NCBI RefSeq assembly: GCF_048269545.1
Contig: NZ_JBLXIJ010000001.1
Location: 186,001 to 250,000 of the forward strand
Direction: 5' to 3'
Length of the DNA: 64,000 nucleotides
DNA from: Halpernia sp048269545
Lineage (GTDB): Bacteria; Bacteroidota; Bacteroidia; Flavobacteriales; Weeksellaceae
The position numbers and the translations under genes were made by a program. Shown piece after piece: positions 1-8,042 of this stretch (its first letter is position 1; every line of letters begins with the position of its first letter). The notes beneath the pieces are model-generated. The model ran no database searches, was not told the origin of the DNA, and saw nothing but the letters and a program-made list of their open reading frames with translations.

Positions 1-369
1 TCTTCTACAACTGCTTCTAACGTTCAAAGTTGGTTTGGTGGAAATAATAATGCACAAATAAAAGATGTGAGAATTTCTGATGCAAAAGTGACAGTTATTT
101 CTCCATCAAACGGTTCACTTTCTGATTTTAAATCTTTTAAAGTGTACATTTCTTCTGATGGTTCTGCAGAAAAATTAGTCGCTTCAAGATCAGATTTCAA
201 TAATTCTAGCAATAGTTTAAATTTAGACATTAATGATTCTGGATATTTAGATAATGTTGTAAAAAGCACAAATCTAAAAGTAAGAACTGTTTATGAATTA
301 AAAAACAGCACCAGTTCTGATATGAATTTACGTGTATCACTGAATTTCAATAGTGTTCCGGCAAATTAA
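1..369 (+). CDS. C-terminal part of an unknown protein (5' end outside window)
   Basis: The reading frame is open from base 1 and stops at 369, giving 122 residues without a start; an internal ATG at 67 is unlikely to be the real start because the frame continues upstream. The sequence is rich in Ser, Asn and Thr and has alternating polar/hydrophobic stretches typical of a beta-sandwich secreted domain (for example VYELKNST and LRVSLNFNSV near the end). I do not recognise a family. It is followed by a clear terminator, so it ends its transcription unit. Secretion is inferred from composition only. Confidence 0.6.
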   Translation, partial: SSTTASNVQSWFGGNNNAQIKDVRISDAKVTVISPSNGSLSDFKSFKVYISSDGSAEKLVASRSDFNNSSNSLNLDINDSGYLDNVVKSTNLKVRTVYELKNSTSSDMNLRVSLNFNSVPAN

Positions 370-391
370 ATTCTAAAAGAAATTAAATAAG

Positions 392-421
392 ACCGTTAAA
401 TTAATATTTAGCGGTTTTTTT
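392..421 (+). terminator. Rho-independent terminator of the first gene
   Basis: A 10-bp stem, ACCGTTAAAT (392-401) with ATTTAGCGGT (406-415) including one G-U pair, and a 4-base loop, is followed directly by a T run (415-421). It lies 23 bases after the stop codon of the partial gene. Confidence 0.8.
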
Positions 422-427
422 ATCTCA

Positions 428-457
428 TTGCATCAATAATATTATTCGTTATTTTTG
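428..457 (+). promoter_or_regulatory. Bacteroidota-type promoter of the AsmA-like gene
   Basis: TTG at 428-430 and TATTTTTG at 450-457 are 19 bases apart, matching the Bacteroidota primary sigma factor consensus TTG-N~19-TAnnTTTG. The start codon at 481 follows 23 bases after the -7 box, so the predicted leader is short. Confidence 0.65.
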
Positions 458-480
458 AATAGAATTAAAAGAAAAAACAA

Positions 481-3135
481 ATGAAAAATAAATACTTCCG
501 CATTTTCAGTATTAGTTTTGGGAGTTTATTGCTCATTTTAATTCTGGCTAATTTTGGAATTAATTTTTGGCTGAAACATAATTTACCAGATTATTTAAAA
601 AATAATACAAGTTATAAAATCACATATCAAAACTTAGATGTAGAATTGCTTTCTGGTACAATTTCAGCGCAGGGAATTTCCATTAATAATGCAAATCCAA
701 CACAGAATAAAATTTTAGGTTTACAAGGAACTGTAGATTCTTTGCAAATAAGCAGATTAGGAATTTATGATGCTGTTTTCAATAAAAGAATTAATACAAA
801 AAACTTGGTTTTAGTTAAACCACTTTTAAATATTACTTTACCAATAAAATCTAAAAACAAAGAGCAAAATCCAATAGAAATAAAAAATATTGAAATTAAA
901 GAAGGAAATATTCAAGTTTTTAAACCAAACAAAAATAAATTATTGCGCCTCAATTCTTTAAATCTTAAAATTAAAGGTTTAGAATTATCTCCTGAAACCG
1001 ATACCAATAATTTGCCTTTCGAGTTTGATGCTTATTCTTTTGAAGCAAAAAATATCTTTTTTCGTCCAGATTCTGTTTATTTATTTTTAGCGGAACACAT
1101 TAAAACTGAAAATGGGTATTTAAATATTAGAAAATTTTCTTTCGTCCCACTTTTAAGCTATTCTCAATTTATAAAGTATTTTCCTACCAGAAAAAATCTA
1201 TATAATTTAAAATCTTCTGAAGCTGTTTTGGAAGGTTTGAGTTTTAAGAATAAGAAAATTAACATCAAAACTTTTCGTGTAGAAGAGCCGAATTTAAAAA
1301 TTTATACTACGAATGTAAAACCTGAAAAAGAGAAAAAAGAATTTAAATATAATATTTTTTTAGAGAATTTAATTTTAAATAATGCAAAAGTTGATATTCA
1401 AAAACCAAATCAAACGCCTTTGTTTATTGGTGAAAATTTGAATTTAAACATCAATAAAATTACAATAAATAAAGAAACTGAAATAGAAAATATTCCATTT
1501 CAATATGAAGATTTTAAAATTGATGGGAAAAATTTAGATTATTTTACCAACTCAGAAAACATCAAAATTGCTTCGGCTAAAATCAATCCGAAAAGCATTT
1601 TCTTAAGTTCTACTTTCTTAAAAACCACCTCCAATTCTACGAAAAAAAATAATTTTGATTTAAATACAAAATCTATTTTGATAAAAATGCAAGATTTTAA
1701 AATGGTAAATTCAAAATTAAAATTGGAAATAAATGAAATTTTAATTGATCAAATGAATGGAAAAATTGCTACTGCAAATGTGAAATTCAAGCAAAAAAAC
1801 AAATCTTCGTTCATAGATTTTCCATTGAAAATTCACAAAATAAATTTAAAAAACTCTAATTTAAATATTGATTCTAAAGGGAAACCAATGGTTTTGAACG
1901 GTTTAAATTTAAATATCAATGAGTTAGAACTAAATCAAAACAAAGACAATCAACTTTTATTAGACAGCAAAAATTATCAATTTAGTGCGAAAAGATTTAA
2001 TTATCAACCGAGCCAATTTTATAAAATTGTTTCTAATAATATTTCTATTTCTCAAGATAAAGGTCAAATTTCAAATTTTGCAATGACGCCTTTGGTTACT
2101 CGCGCACAGTTTATAAAAATGATTCCGACGGAAAAAGATTTATATAATTTGAAAGCAGAAAATATTTCCTTTAATGGAAAATACGATTTATTAAACCAAA
2201 ATAAATTTGTAAATCTCTCTCAAGTTACTTTAAATAAAGTAGATGCAAATATTTTCCGGAGTAAAATTCCAAAAGATGATGAAACGGTAAAATCACTTTA
2301 TTCTAAAATGTTGCGATCTATAAAAATTCCTTTATTTGTTGATAATTTAGATGTGAAAAATTCTGTTTTGGTTTATGAAGAAGACATTCCAACAAGCGAT
2401 GGTCCAGGAAAAATTTCTTTTAACCCGTTTAATATGAATGTTAAAAATATAAATTCTGCAAAAATGAAAGGAAAACCAACGCAAGTTGCGATTACTATTA
2501 ATGCAGGTTTTATGGAATCTTCTCCACTTCACGTTAATTGGGGATTTAATACTGCTGATTTAAGAGATCATTTTACAATTTCTGGAAGTTTAAAAAATCT
2601 TCCTGCTCCAAAAATAAATCCTTTTATAGAACCTTATTTGCACTTGAGTGCGACTGGAAATATTAAACAATTATTGTTTGATTTTAAAGGAAATCCTGTT
2701 GAAATTAATGGAAATTTTAAAATGCAACACGATAATTTGAAGGTTTCAATTTTAAAGAAAAATTCAAAAGAGAAAAATAAATTTCTAAGTGGGATTGCAA
2801 ATCTTTTTATTAAAAATGATTCTGGAAAATTCCCTGAATCTGTAACTGTGGATCATGTAAAAAGAGACAACACAAAATCATTTTTTAATCTCTTTTGGAA
2901 AGGTTTAGAAGAAGGTTTGAAGAAAACTTTACTTGGCGTAAATTATAAAAAAACTGAGGAAAAGGTACAGAAAACCGTAACTACTGCAAAAGAAACCGTG
3001 AAAGATGTGAAAACTGTGGTTGTTAAAGCAAAAGATGATGTAAAAGCGGTTAAAGAAAAAGCTGTAGAAAAATTGAAACCCAAACCTGAAAAAGCTAAAA
3101 AAAAGAAAGGGTTTTTTGAGAGAATTTTTAACTAA
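481..3135 (+). CDS. Large AsmA-like membrane-anchored envelope protein
   Basis: 884 residues. One N-terminal membrane anchor (about residues 8-32) is followed by a very long region of short beta-strands with Asn/Lys/Ile/Leu-rich repeats, as in AsmA/TamB-type proteins, which in other bacteria help lipid transfer or outer membrane assembly. A duplicated segment is visible: the motif SQFIKYFPT-KNLYNLK near residue 228 recurs as AQFIKMIPT-KDLYNLK near residue 541. The C-terminal ~90 residues are Lys/Val-rich and likely helical, ending in a basic patch and FFERIFN. It is a single-gene unit with its own promoter and a terminator at 3138. The AsmA assignment rests on architecture; the exact function is unknown. 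Confidence 0.6.
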   Translation: MKNKYFRIFSISFGSLLLILILANFGINFWLKHNLPDYLKNNTSYKITYQNLDVELLSGTISAQGISINNANPTQNKILGLQGTVDSLQISRLGIYDAVFNKRINTKNLVLVKPLLNITLPIKSKNKEQNPIEIKNIEIKEGNIQVFKPNKNKLLRLNSLNLKIKGLELSPETDTNNLPFEFDAYSFEAKNIFFRPDSVYLFLAEHIKTENGYLNIRKFSFVPLLSYSQFIKYFPTRKNLYNLKSSEAVLEGLSFKNKKINIKTFRVEEPNLKIYTTNVKPEKEKKEFKYNIFLENLILNNAKVDIQKPNQTPLFIGENLNLNINKITINKETEIENIPFQYEDFKIDGKNLDYFTNSENIKIASAKINPKSIFLSSTFLKTTSNSTKKNNFDLNTKSILIKMQDFKMVNSKLKLEINEILIDQMNGKIATANVKFKQKNKSSFIDFPLKIHKINLKNSNLNIDSKGKPMVLNGLNLNINELELNQNKDNQLLLDSKNYQFSAKRFNYQPSQFYKIVSNNISISQDKGQISNFAMTPLVTRAQFIKMIPTEKDLYNLKAENISFNGKYDLLNQNKFVNLSQVTLNKVDANIFRSKIPKDDETVKSLYSKMLRSIKIPLFVDNLDVKNSVLVYEEDIPTSDGPGKISFNPFNMNVKNINSAKMKGKPTQVAITINAGFMESSPLHVNWGFNTADLRDHFTISGSLKNLPAPKINPFIEPYLHLSATGNIKQLLFDFKGNPVEINGNFKMQHDNLKVSILKKNSKEKNKFLSGIANLFIKNDSGKFPESVTVDHVKRDNTKSFFNLFWKGLEEGLKKTLLGVNYKKTEEKVQKTVTTAKETVKDVKTVVVKAKDDVKAVKEKAVEKLKPKPEKAKKKKGFFERIFN

Positions 3136-3137
3136 AA

Positions 3138-3172
3138 AAATCCGTTTCGCAAATTATTTACGAAACGGATTT
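3138..3172. terminator. Bidirectional terminator between convergent genes
   Basis: A perfect 12-bp inverted repeat, AAATCCGTTTCG (3138-3149) and CGAAACGGATTT (3161-3172), lies between the AsmA-like gene and the convergent peptidase gene. The A run before the left arm gives a U tract on the minus strand, so it should stop transcripts from both sides, best on the minus strand. Confidence 0.75.
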
Positions 3173-3192
3173 ATAAATTTAAAAAAAATTGG

Positions 3193-5325
3193 TTATTTCA
3201 CCAAAGTTAATTCACTTACAATGTGTCCTGCTCCAGCGTATTTATCAATCACCCAAAGAACATAACGTACATCTACATTAATCGTTTTTTGCAATTTTGG
3301 TTCAAAAACAATATCGCCAGAGAGTGCTTCACTATTTCCGTCAAAAGCCAAACCGATTAATCTTCCGTAACCATCAATTACCGGTGAACCAGAATTTCCG
3401 CCTGTAATATCATTATTTGTTAAAAAATTTATCGGCATATAACCTCTTTTGTCCTTATACATCCCGAAATCTTTCTTTTTATATAAGTCTAAAACTTTTT
3501 GTGGCAAATCAAATTCTTCATCTCCTTTTTTATATTTTGCAATCATTCCCGCCATATTAGTGTAATAATTTTCTTTAATTCCTTTGTAGTTTCTATCGGC
3601 TCTTTCTGGTAAAGTTGCAACTTGCCCGTAAGTTAATCTCATCGTTGAATTTGCATCTGGATAGAATTTTTTATCCGGACTTGCCATCATTAAACCAGCT
3701 AAATAAAGGCGGTTATTTTTCGCAAAATTTTCATCTACTTTCACAAATCTTTCTCCAGATAATCTATAATCTGAAACATAAGCATTTGCAAATTGAAATA
3801 ATGCATCTCCATCAATTTTCAAACGATCTGGATTATTCAAAAATAATTTTGCAGATTCTTCATTAGCAAAAATGGAAGACGAAGCAACCAATGATAAATT
3901 AGAAGCATCCACTTTTAAAATTGAAGGTGAAGCAACATCTTTTGCAACTCTTTGTTGGTAAAGATTAACAAGAGAATTCAACATTTCGCCTTCTAAGTCT
4001 GCGTGGAAACCGTCGTAAGCTTTTTCAATTGCGGCTTCTAATTTTGGTTTCATCGCAGCTTTTCCTGCATCATCTTGATCCGCGTAAGTTTTAAATAGAC
4101 TTCCCAAAGAATAAGCGACAGAAATATATTTTGCATTTCTCTGGAGTTGAGAAGAATAATTTCTTTCTACATTTCTATCTGAAATTTGTTTGTAATAAGC
4201 TTGTATGTCTGCTAAAACACCGCCATAAACTTTTTCATTTTCTGGTAAAAGTGCCCATTTTTGGTAATCGGCTTCAGCTTTTTGTTTTTCTGCAATTGTT
4301 CCATTTTTTTCAACGGCATCAATTGTTCCTTGTCTGTTTTTCCAATAATTGGCAACACTTGCGTATTGAGAGGCATAATCTAGTCTTGTTGCATCATCTT
4401 TATCCATGTACTTTTTCATTATATCCATAGATAATTTTGAAGCTTCCACCCAAGCTGGATAATCTTTATTTACCATTTGTTCTATTCCAAAAGAAGTTAA
4501 ATAACGGTTTGTTCTTCCAGGATAACCTATAATCATTGCAAAATCTCCTGGCTTGTAGCCTTTTAAAGAAACGGGTAAAAAATGTTTCGGTTTCAAAGGA
4601 ACATTATTCATAGAATATTCCGCTGGATTATTATTTACATCTGCATAAACTCTAAAAATACTGAAATCTGCAGTATGACGCGGCCATTCCCAATTGTCTG
4701 TATCGCCACCAAATTTCCCTAAAGAAGCAGGAGGAGCTCCAACCAAACGGATGTCTTTGTAATCTTGATAAACGAAATAGTAAAATTCATTTCCATTAAA
4801 AAAATCTTTTACAACAACGGTATATTTCCCATTTTCAGAATTTTCTGTTTTAATTGCTTTATATTCTGCATCAATAACTGCCTGTCTTTGTTCGGAAGAC
4901 ATATCATTATTTAATTTAGAATTGATTCGTTTTGAAACATCATCCATTCTTACTAAAAATCTCACATAAAGATTTTTTGCATTAAATTCTTGATCACGTT
5001 TCATTGCCCAATAACCATTTTTTAAATAATCTTTTTCTGGAGTTGAAGCTGCAGCAATTGCATCATAACCACAATGGTGGTTGGTAAAAACCAAACCTTG
5101 TGAGGAAACTATTTCTCCTGTACAAAATCCCCCGAAACTTACAATGGCATCTTTTAAACTGGAATTATTTACAGAATAAATTTCTTCCGGAGAAAGATGT
5201 AAACCTTCTTTTTGCATATCTGTGCCGTTTAATCTTTTAACGAGCATCATAAGCCACATCCCTTCGTCTGCACGCATTTGCAGAAAACTTAGGAGAAAGG
5301 TGCATAATAAAAATAATTTTTTCAT
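3193..5325 (-). CDS. dpp7: S46 family dipeptidyl peptidase, DPP7-like
   Basis: 710 residues with a signal peptide (about 1-19). Peptidase family S46 enzymes are periplasmic serine dipeptidyl peptidases. The catalytic histidine lies in TNHHCGYDAI (His83/84), the aspartate in the region of GGDTDNWEWPRH (about 220), and the nucleophile is Ser645 in GGNSGSP. The specificity position a few residues later reads LAFDGNSEALSGD, with Gly663. In this family Gly at that site goes with hydrophobic P1 residues (DPP7), while Arg goes with Asp/Glu (DPP11). Full length for the family. It probably feeds on peptides together with the DPP4-like and PtrB-like enzymes elsewhere in the window. No clear promoter was found. 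Confidence 0.9.
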   Translation of the reverse strand: MKKLFLLCTFLLSFLQMRADEGMWLMMLVKRLNGTDMQKEGLHLSPEEIYSVNNSSLKDAIVSFGGFCTGEIVSSQGLVFTNHHCGYDAIAAASTPEKDYLKNGYWAMKRDQEFNAKNLYVRFLVRMDDVSKRINSKLNNDMSSEQRQAVIDAEYKAIKTENSENGKYTVVVKDFFNGNEFYYFVYQDYKDIRLVGAPPASLGKFGGDTDNWEWPRHTADFSIFRVYADVNNNPAEYSMNNVPLKPKHFLPVSLKGYKPGDFAMIIGYPGRTNRYLTSFGIEQMVNKDYPAWVEASKLSMDIMKKYMDKDDATRLDYASQYASVANYWKNRQGTIDAVEKNGTIAEKQKAEADYQKWALLPENEKVYGGVLADIQAYYKQISDRNVERNYSSQLQRNAKYISVAYSLGSLFKTYADQDDAGKAAMKPKLEAAIEKAYDGFHADLEGEMLNSLVNLYQQRVAKDVASPSILKVDASNLSLVASSSIFANEESAKLFLNNPDRLKIDGDALFQFANAYVSDYRLSGERFVKVDENFAKNNRLYLAGLMMASPDKKFYPDANSTMRLTYGQVATLPERADRNYKGIKENYYTNMAGMIAKYKKGDEEFDLPQKVLDLYKKKDFGMYKDKRGYMPINFLTNNDITGGNSGSPVIDGYGRLIGLAFDGNSEALSGDIVFEPKLQKTINVDVRYVLWVIDKYAGAGHIVSELTLVK

Positions 5326-5449
5326 TTAATATATTTTAGTGGTGCTAATTTAATAAAATGCTTTTGATTAAAGTGGAATAAAACAAAAAAGACAGAAATA
5401 ATTCTACCTTTTATATTTAAACTTTTATCTGAGAAAATAATTTACAAAA

Positions 5450-5902
5450 TTAAATCTGCAGAATCATTTCTGTATGCGGAATATCATCTTCCAAATATTT
5501 CTTTCCGGTATCTACAAAACCAAAACTAGAGTAAAATTCAATTAAATAATCTTGTGCAGAAATTCTCACAGATTTACTTCTAAATTGGTTAAAAATTATC
5601 TGCAAACTAAAATCTACAATAGTTTTTCCTAAATTTTTTCCACGCACAGAAATTGATGTTAAAACGCGACCAATACTTGCTTCGGGATATTTTATATCTT
5701 GTTTAAAAATTCTTAAGTAAGCCACAATTTCGCCATTTTTTTCCGCCCACAGATGAATGGCTTTTTGATCGTAATTATCTGCATCTAAATAGAAACATTT
5801 TTGTTCTACTACAAAAACTTCTTGCCGGATATTTAAGACTTTGTATAATTCTTCAGTTGATAATTCTGAAAAACTTTTTATTTTCCAAACTAAATTGGTC
5901 AT
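5450..5902 (-). CDS. elaA: GNAT N-acetyltransferase, ElaA-like
   Basis: 150 residues, the usual length for ElaA-type GNAT acetyltransferases. The N-terminal pattern W-x-I-K-x-F-x-E-L-x2-E-L-Y and the acetyl-CoA loop region IGRVLTSISVRGKNLGKTIVDFSLQ (about 77-101) fit that subfamily, as does the C-terminal FYSSFGFVDTG. The substrate is unknown. The start codon overlaps the stop of engB by four bases (ATGA, 5899-5902), so the two are probably translated from one message. Confidence 0.8.
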   Translation of the reverse strand: MTNLVWKIKSFSELSTEELYKVLNIRQEVFVVEQKCFYLDADNYDQKAIHLWAEKNGEIVAYLRIFKQDIKYPEASIGRVLTSISVRGKNLGKTIVDFSLQIIFNQFRSKSVRISAQDYLIEFYSSFGFVDTGKKYLEDDIPHTEMILQI

Positions 5903-6519
5903 TCAAATATTATTTTATTTTTCACCAACATTGCATTAGTAGAAGAAATATAATCTAAAATATATTCTCCACCATATTTTTTCTCAGCTGAAGTCACAAA
6001 AATTTCGGGTAAATCTTCCCAAGTTTTTAGAAGTTCTTGTCTATAAATCTCTACGTTTCTGTCTGCAGCTCCAGGTTTTAATTTATCTGCTTTAGTAAAT
6101 GCAATACTAAACGGAATACCACTTTCGCCACACCATTGCATAAAATCTAAATCTATTGTTTGCGGCGCATGTCGGATATCAATTAAAACAAAAAGATTTA
6201 CCAAATTGGTTCTGTTTAAAATATAATTAGTAATTATTTTTTCAAAATCTTTTCTGGTAGATTTGGAAACTCGTGCAAATCCAAAACCTGGAAGATCTGT
6301 AAGATACCAGTTTTCATTAACCAAAAAGTGATTAATTAATTGTGTTTTTCCAGGAGTTTGGGAAGTTTTTGCTAAGTCTTTGCGGTTCATCATTGCATTA
6401 ATGAGTGAGGATTTACCCACATTTGAACGCCCAATAAAAGCATATTCTGGCAAGGTTGGTTCTGGACAATCTTGCCACCTGCTGCTGCTTTTTAAAAATT
6501 CTGCTGTTTTTATTATCAT
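5899..6519 (-). CDS. engB: Ribosome biogenesis GTPase EngB (YihA/YsxC)
   Basis: 206 residues from ATG at 6519. EngB is an essential GTPase for large ribosomal subunit assembly. All G motifs are visible: G1 GRSNVGKSS (30-38), G3 DLPGFGFA, G4 TKADK and G5 TSAEKK. The start at 6519 (MIIKTAEFLKSS) matches the family's usual N-terminus. A longer frame opening at 6549 would add ten residues, but its ATG lies inside a hairpin that looks like the terminator of the upstream gene, so I reject it. Downstream it overlaps the ElaA-like gene by four bases. Confidence 0.93.
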   Translation of the reverse strand: MIIKTAEFLKSSSRWQDCPEPTLPEYAFIGRSNVGKSSLINAMMNRKDLAKTSQTPGKTQLINHFLVNENWYLTDLPGFGFARVSKSTRKDFEKIITNYILNRTNLVNLFVLIDIRHAPQTIDLDFMQWCGESGIPFSIAFTKADKLKPGAADRNVEIYRQELLKTWEDLPEIFVTSAEKKYGGEYILDYISSTNAMLVKNKIIFE

Positions 6520-6526
6520 ACTAAAA

Positions 6527-6549
6527 ATGGAGGTTTCTATTTCCTCCAT
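6527..6549 (-). terminator. Hairpin between hydrolase gene and engB, probable terminator
   Basis: ATGGAGG (6527-6533) and CCTCCAT (6543-6549) form a perfect 7-bp stem with a 9-base loop. On the minus strand a short T run follows (complement of 6523-6527), five bases after the hydrolase stop codon. The T run is short, so read-through into engB is likely; it may attenuate rather than stop transcription. Confidence 0.45.
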
Positions 6550-6554
6550 CGTTT

Positions 6555-7313
6555 TTATTTATTTTCTAACCAACTGTAAAGAATTTTATTAAATTCTTCT
6601 GGTTTTTCCATCATTGCAGCATGTCCACATTCATCAATCCAAAATAAATCAGAATTAGGAATAAATTTATGCATATCAACTGCAACTTCTGGCGGCGTTA
6701 CATTATCTTGTTTTCCCCAAATAATGCAAACTGGACATTTAATATTTGGTAAATCATTCAACATGTTATGTTTAATTGCACTTCTTGCAAGCATAACGGT
6801 TTTAATACCTTTCATACGGTCATTCACCAAACTGAAAACTTCATCTACTAATTCATCTGTTGCAATATCTGGATTATAAAAAACTTCTTGCGTTTTTTTC
6901 TTAATATATTCTTTATCACCTTTTCTGGGAAAACTATCACCAAAAGTTCTTTCATATAAACCAGAGCTCCCGGTCAAAACTAAATTTTTTACGAGATCTG
7001 GTCTTATAGTTGTTAAAATTAAACCCACATGACCGCCCATTGAATTTCCTACAATTGTGACAGGACATCCAACTTCTTCATCTATAAATTTCGCAACAAA
7101 TTTTGCAATACTTGTTAAATTAGTATTTAAAACAGGAAGATCATAAATAGGAAGAACTGGAACAAAAACTTGAAAACCTTTTTTAGAAAAAAATTCTACC
7201 ATACTGGTAAAATTACTGAGTCCGCCCATTAAACCGTGCAACAAGACTAAAGGATGACCTTCACCTTCTTGTATGAAGTCAAATTTTTTCTGCTTTTTAA
7301 TTTTAAATCTCAT
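6555..7313 (-). CDS. Alpha/beta hydrolase
   Basis: 252 residues. The oxyanion-hole motif HGLMGG (26-31), the nucleophile elbow GNSMGG with Ser91, an Asp in WGKQDNVTPP and the catalytic His in CGHAAMMEKPEEF define an alpha/beta hydrolase of the MhpC/BioH-like esterase group. The substrate cannot be told from sequence. The start is set at ATG 7313. A longer frame from a TTG at 7337 is rejected because that TTG is the end of the promoter box TACTTTTG. It is followed by engB in the same direction. Confidence 0.8.
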   Translation of the reverse strand: MRFKIKKQKKFDFIQEGEGHPLVLLHGLMGGLSNFTSMVEFFSKKGFQVFVPVLPIYDLPVLNTNLTSIAKFVAKFIDEEVGCPVTIVGNSMGGHVGLILTTIRPDLVKNLVLTGSSGLYERTFGDSFPRKGDKEYIKKKTQEVFYNPDIATDELVDEVFSLVNDRMKGIKTVMLARSAIKHNMLNDLPNIKCPVCIIWGKQDNVTPPEVAVDMHKFIPNSDLFWIDECGHAAMMEKPEEFNKILYSWLENK

Positions 7314-7334
7314 AAATGTCTTTCTGGGGCGTGG

Positions 7335-7342
7335 CAAAAGTA
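7335..7342 (-). promoter_or_regulatory. -7 box of the hydrolase/engB promoter
   Basis: The minus strand reads TACTTTTG here, a full match to the Bacteroidota -7 consensus TAnnTTTG, 21 bases upstream of the ATG at 7313. No well-spaced -33 TTG is seen. Confidence 0.5.
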
Positions 7343-7523
7343 CAAATTTAACACCAAATTTTAATTATTTTCTTAGATAAGATGGTGTTAGAAATATTAA
7401 AGTAAAAATATTAAATTTTTCTAAAACATAGAAAAAAAGTTTAATAACTTAAACTGTTTTAAATCAAATATTTAAATATTATTCTTCAAATTTCGTAATT
7501 ATTTATCCACATTAAGTATAAAA

Positions 7524-7548
7524 GTGGGAAAAAGTGGGAGAATATGGA
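7524..7548 (+). promoter_or_regulatory. MraZ box: three 10-bp-spaced repeats upstream of mraZ
   Basis: GTGGG at 7524-7528 and 7534-7538 and the weaker ATGGA at 7544-7548 recur every 10 bases. Tandem TGGGN repeats at 10-bp spacing are the known binding sites by which MraZ represses its own dcw operon in Escherichia coli and Mycoplasma. They end 23 bases before the mraZ start. Confidence 0.7.
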
Positions 7549-7571
7549 AATATTTTATAAATTTGTCCCAA

Positions 7572-8042
7572 ATGAATCAATTCATCGGAACATACGAATG
7601 TAAGATAGACGATAAAGGTCGTCTAAAAGTGCCGTCTTCTTTAGTGAAGCAAATGGCGTCATTTACTGATGAGACTTTTGTAGTGAAGCGCTCTGTCTTT
7701 CAGGAATGTTTGGAGGTTTATCCACCCAGTGCGTGGGAAAAAGTCACTGCGAAAATTAATAAATTAAACCGTTTTATTAAGAAAAACGCTGATTTCATTC
7801 GTCTTTTTACAGCTGGGGTAAAAATGGTGGAATTTGACAATGCAGGAAGAATTCAGATTTCAAAAGATTTAATACAATTTGCTAATCTGAAAAAAGAAAT
7901 TGTAATTACAAGCGCAGGCGAATTGTTTGAAATCTGGGATAAAGAATCTTATGAAAAGGTTATTTATAGCAGTGATATTGATTTTGCTTCACTTGCAGAA
8001 GATGTAATGGGCTCTATAAATTCCGAAGAAGATGTATCATAA
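7572..8042 (+). CDS. mraZ: Transcriptional regulator MraZ
   Basis: 156 residues from ATG 7572 (MNQFIGTYECKIDDKGRLKVP). MraZ is a DNA-binding protein with two SpoVT/AbrB-like folds; both are visible, the first with DDKGRLKVPSSL and the second with DNAGRIQISKDL. It acts as a ring-shaped oligomer on the repeats just upstream and represses the dcw operon. A GTG at 7524 in the same frame would give a longer protein, but that codon is the first base triplet of the MraZ box. It overlaps rsmH by 11 bases. First gene of the cluster. Confidence 0.93.
   Translation: MNQFIGTYECKIDDKGRLKVPSSLVKQMASFTDETFVVKRSVFQECLEVYPPSAWEKVTAKINKLNRFIKKNADFIRLFTAGVKMVEFDNAGRIQISKDLIQFANLKKEIVITSAGELFEIWDKESYEKVIYSSDIDFASLAEDVMGSINSEEDVS

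Noticed and set aside
7349..7390. 8-bp inverted arms TAACACCA / TGGTGTTA between the hydrolase and mraZ units
   Set aside because: Single short pair with a 26-base spacer and no matching second site; could arise by chance in AT-rich DNA, and it does not align with a promoter box.
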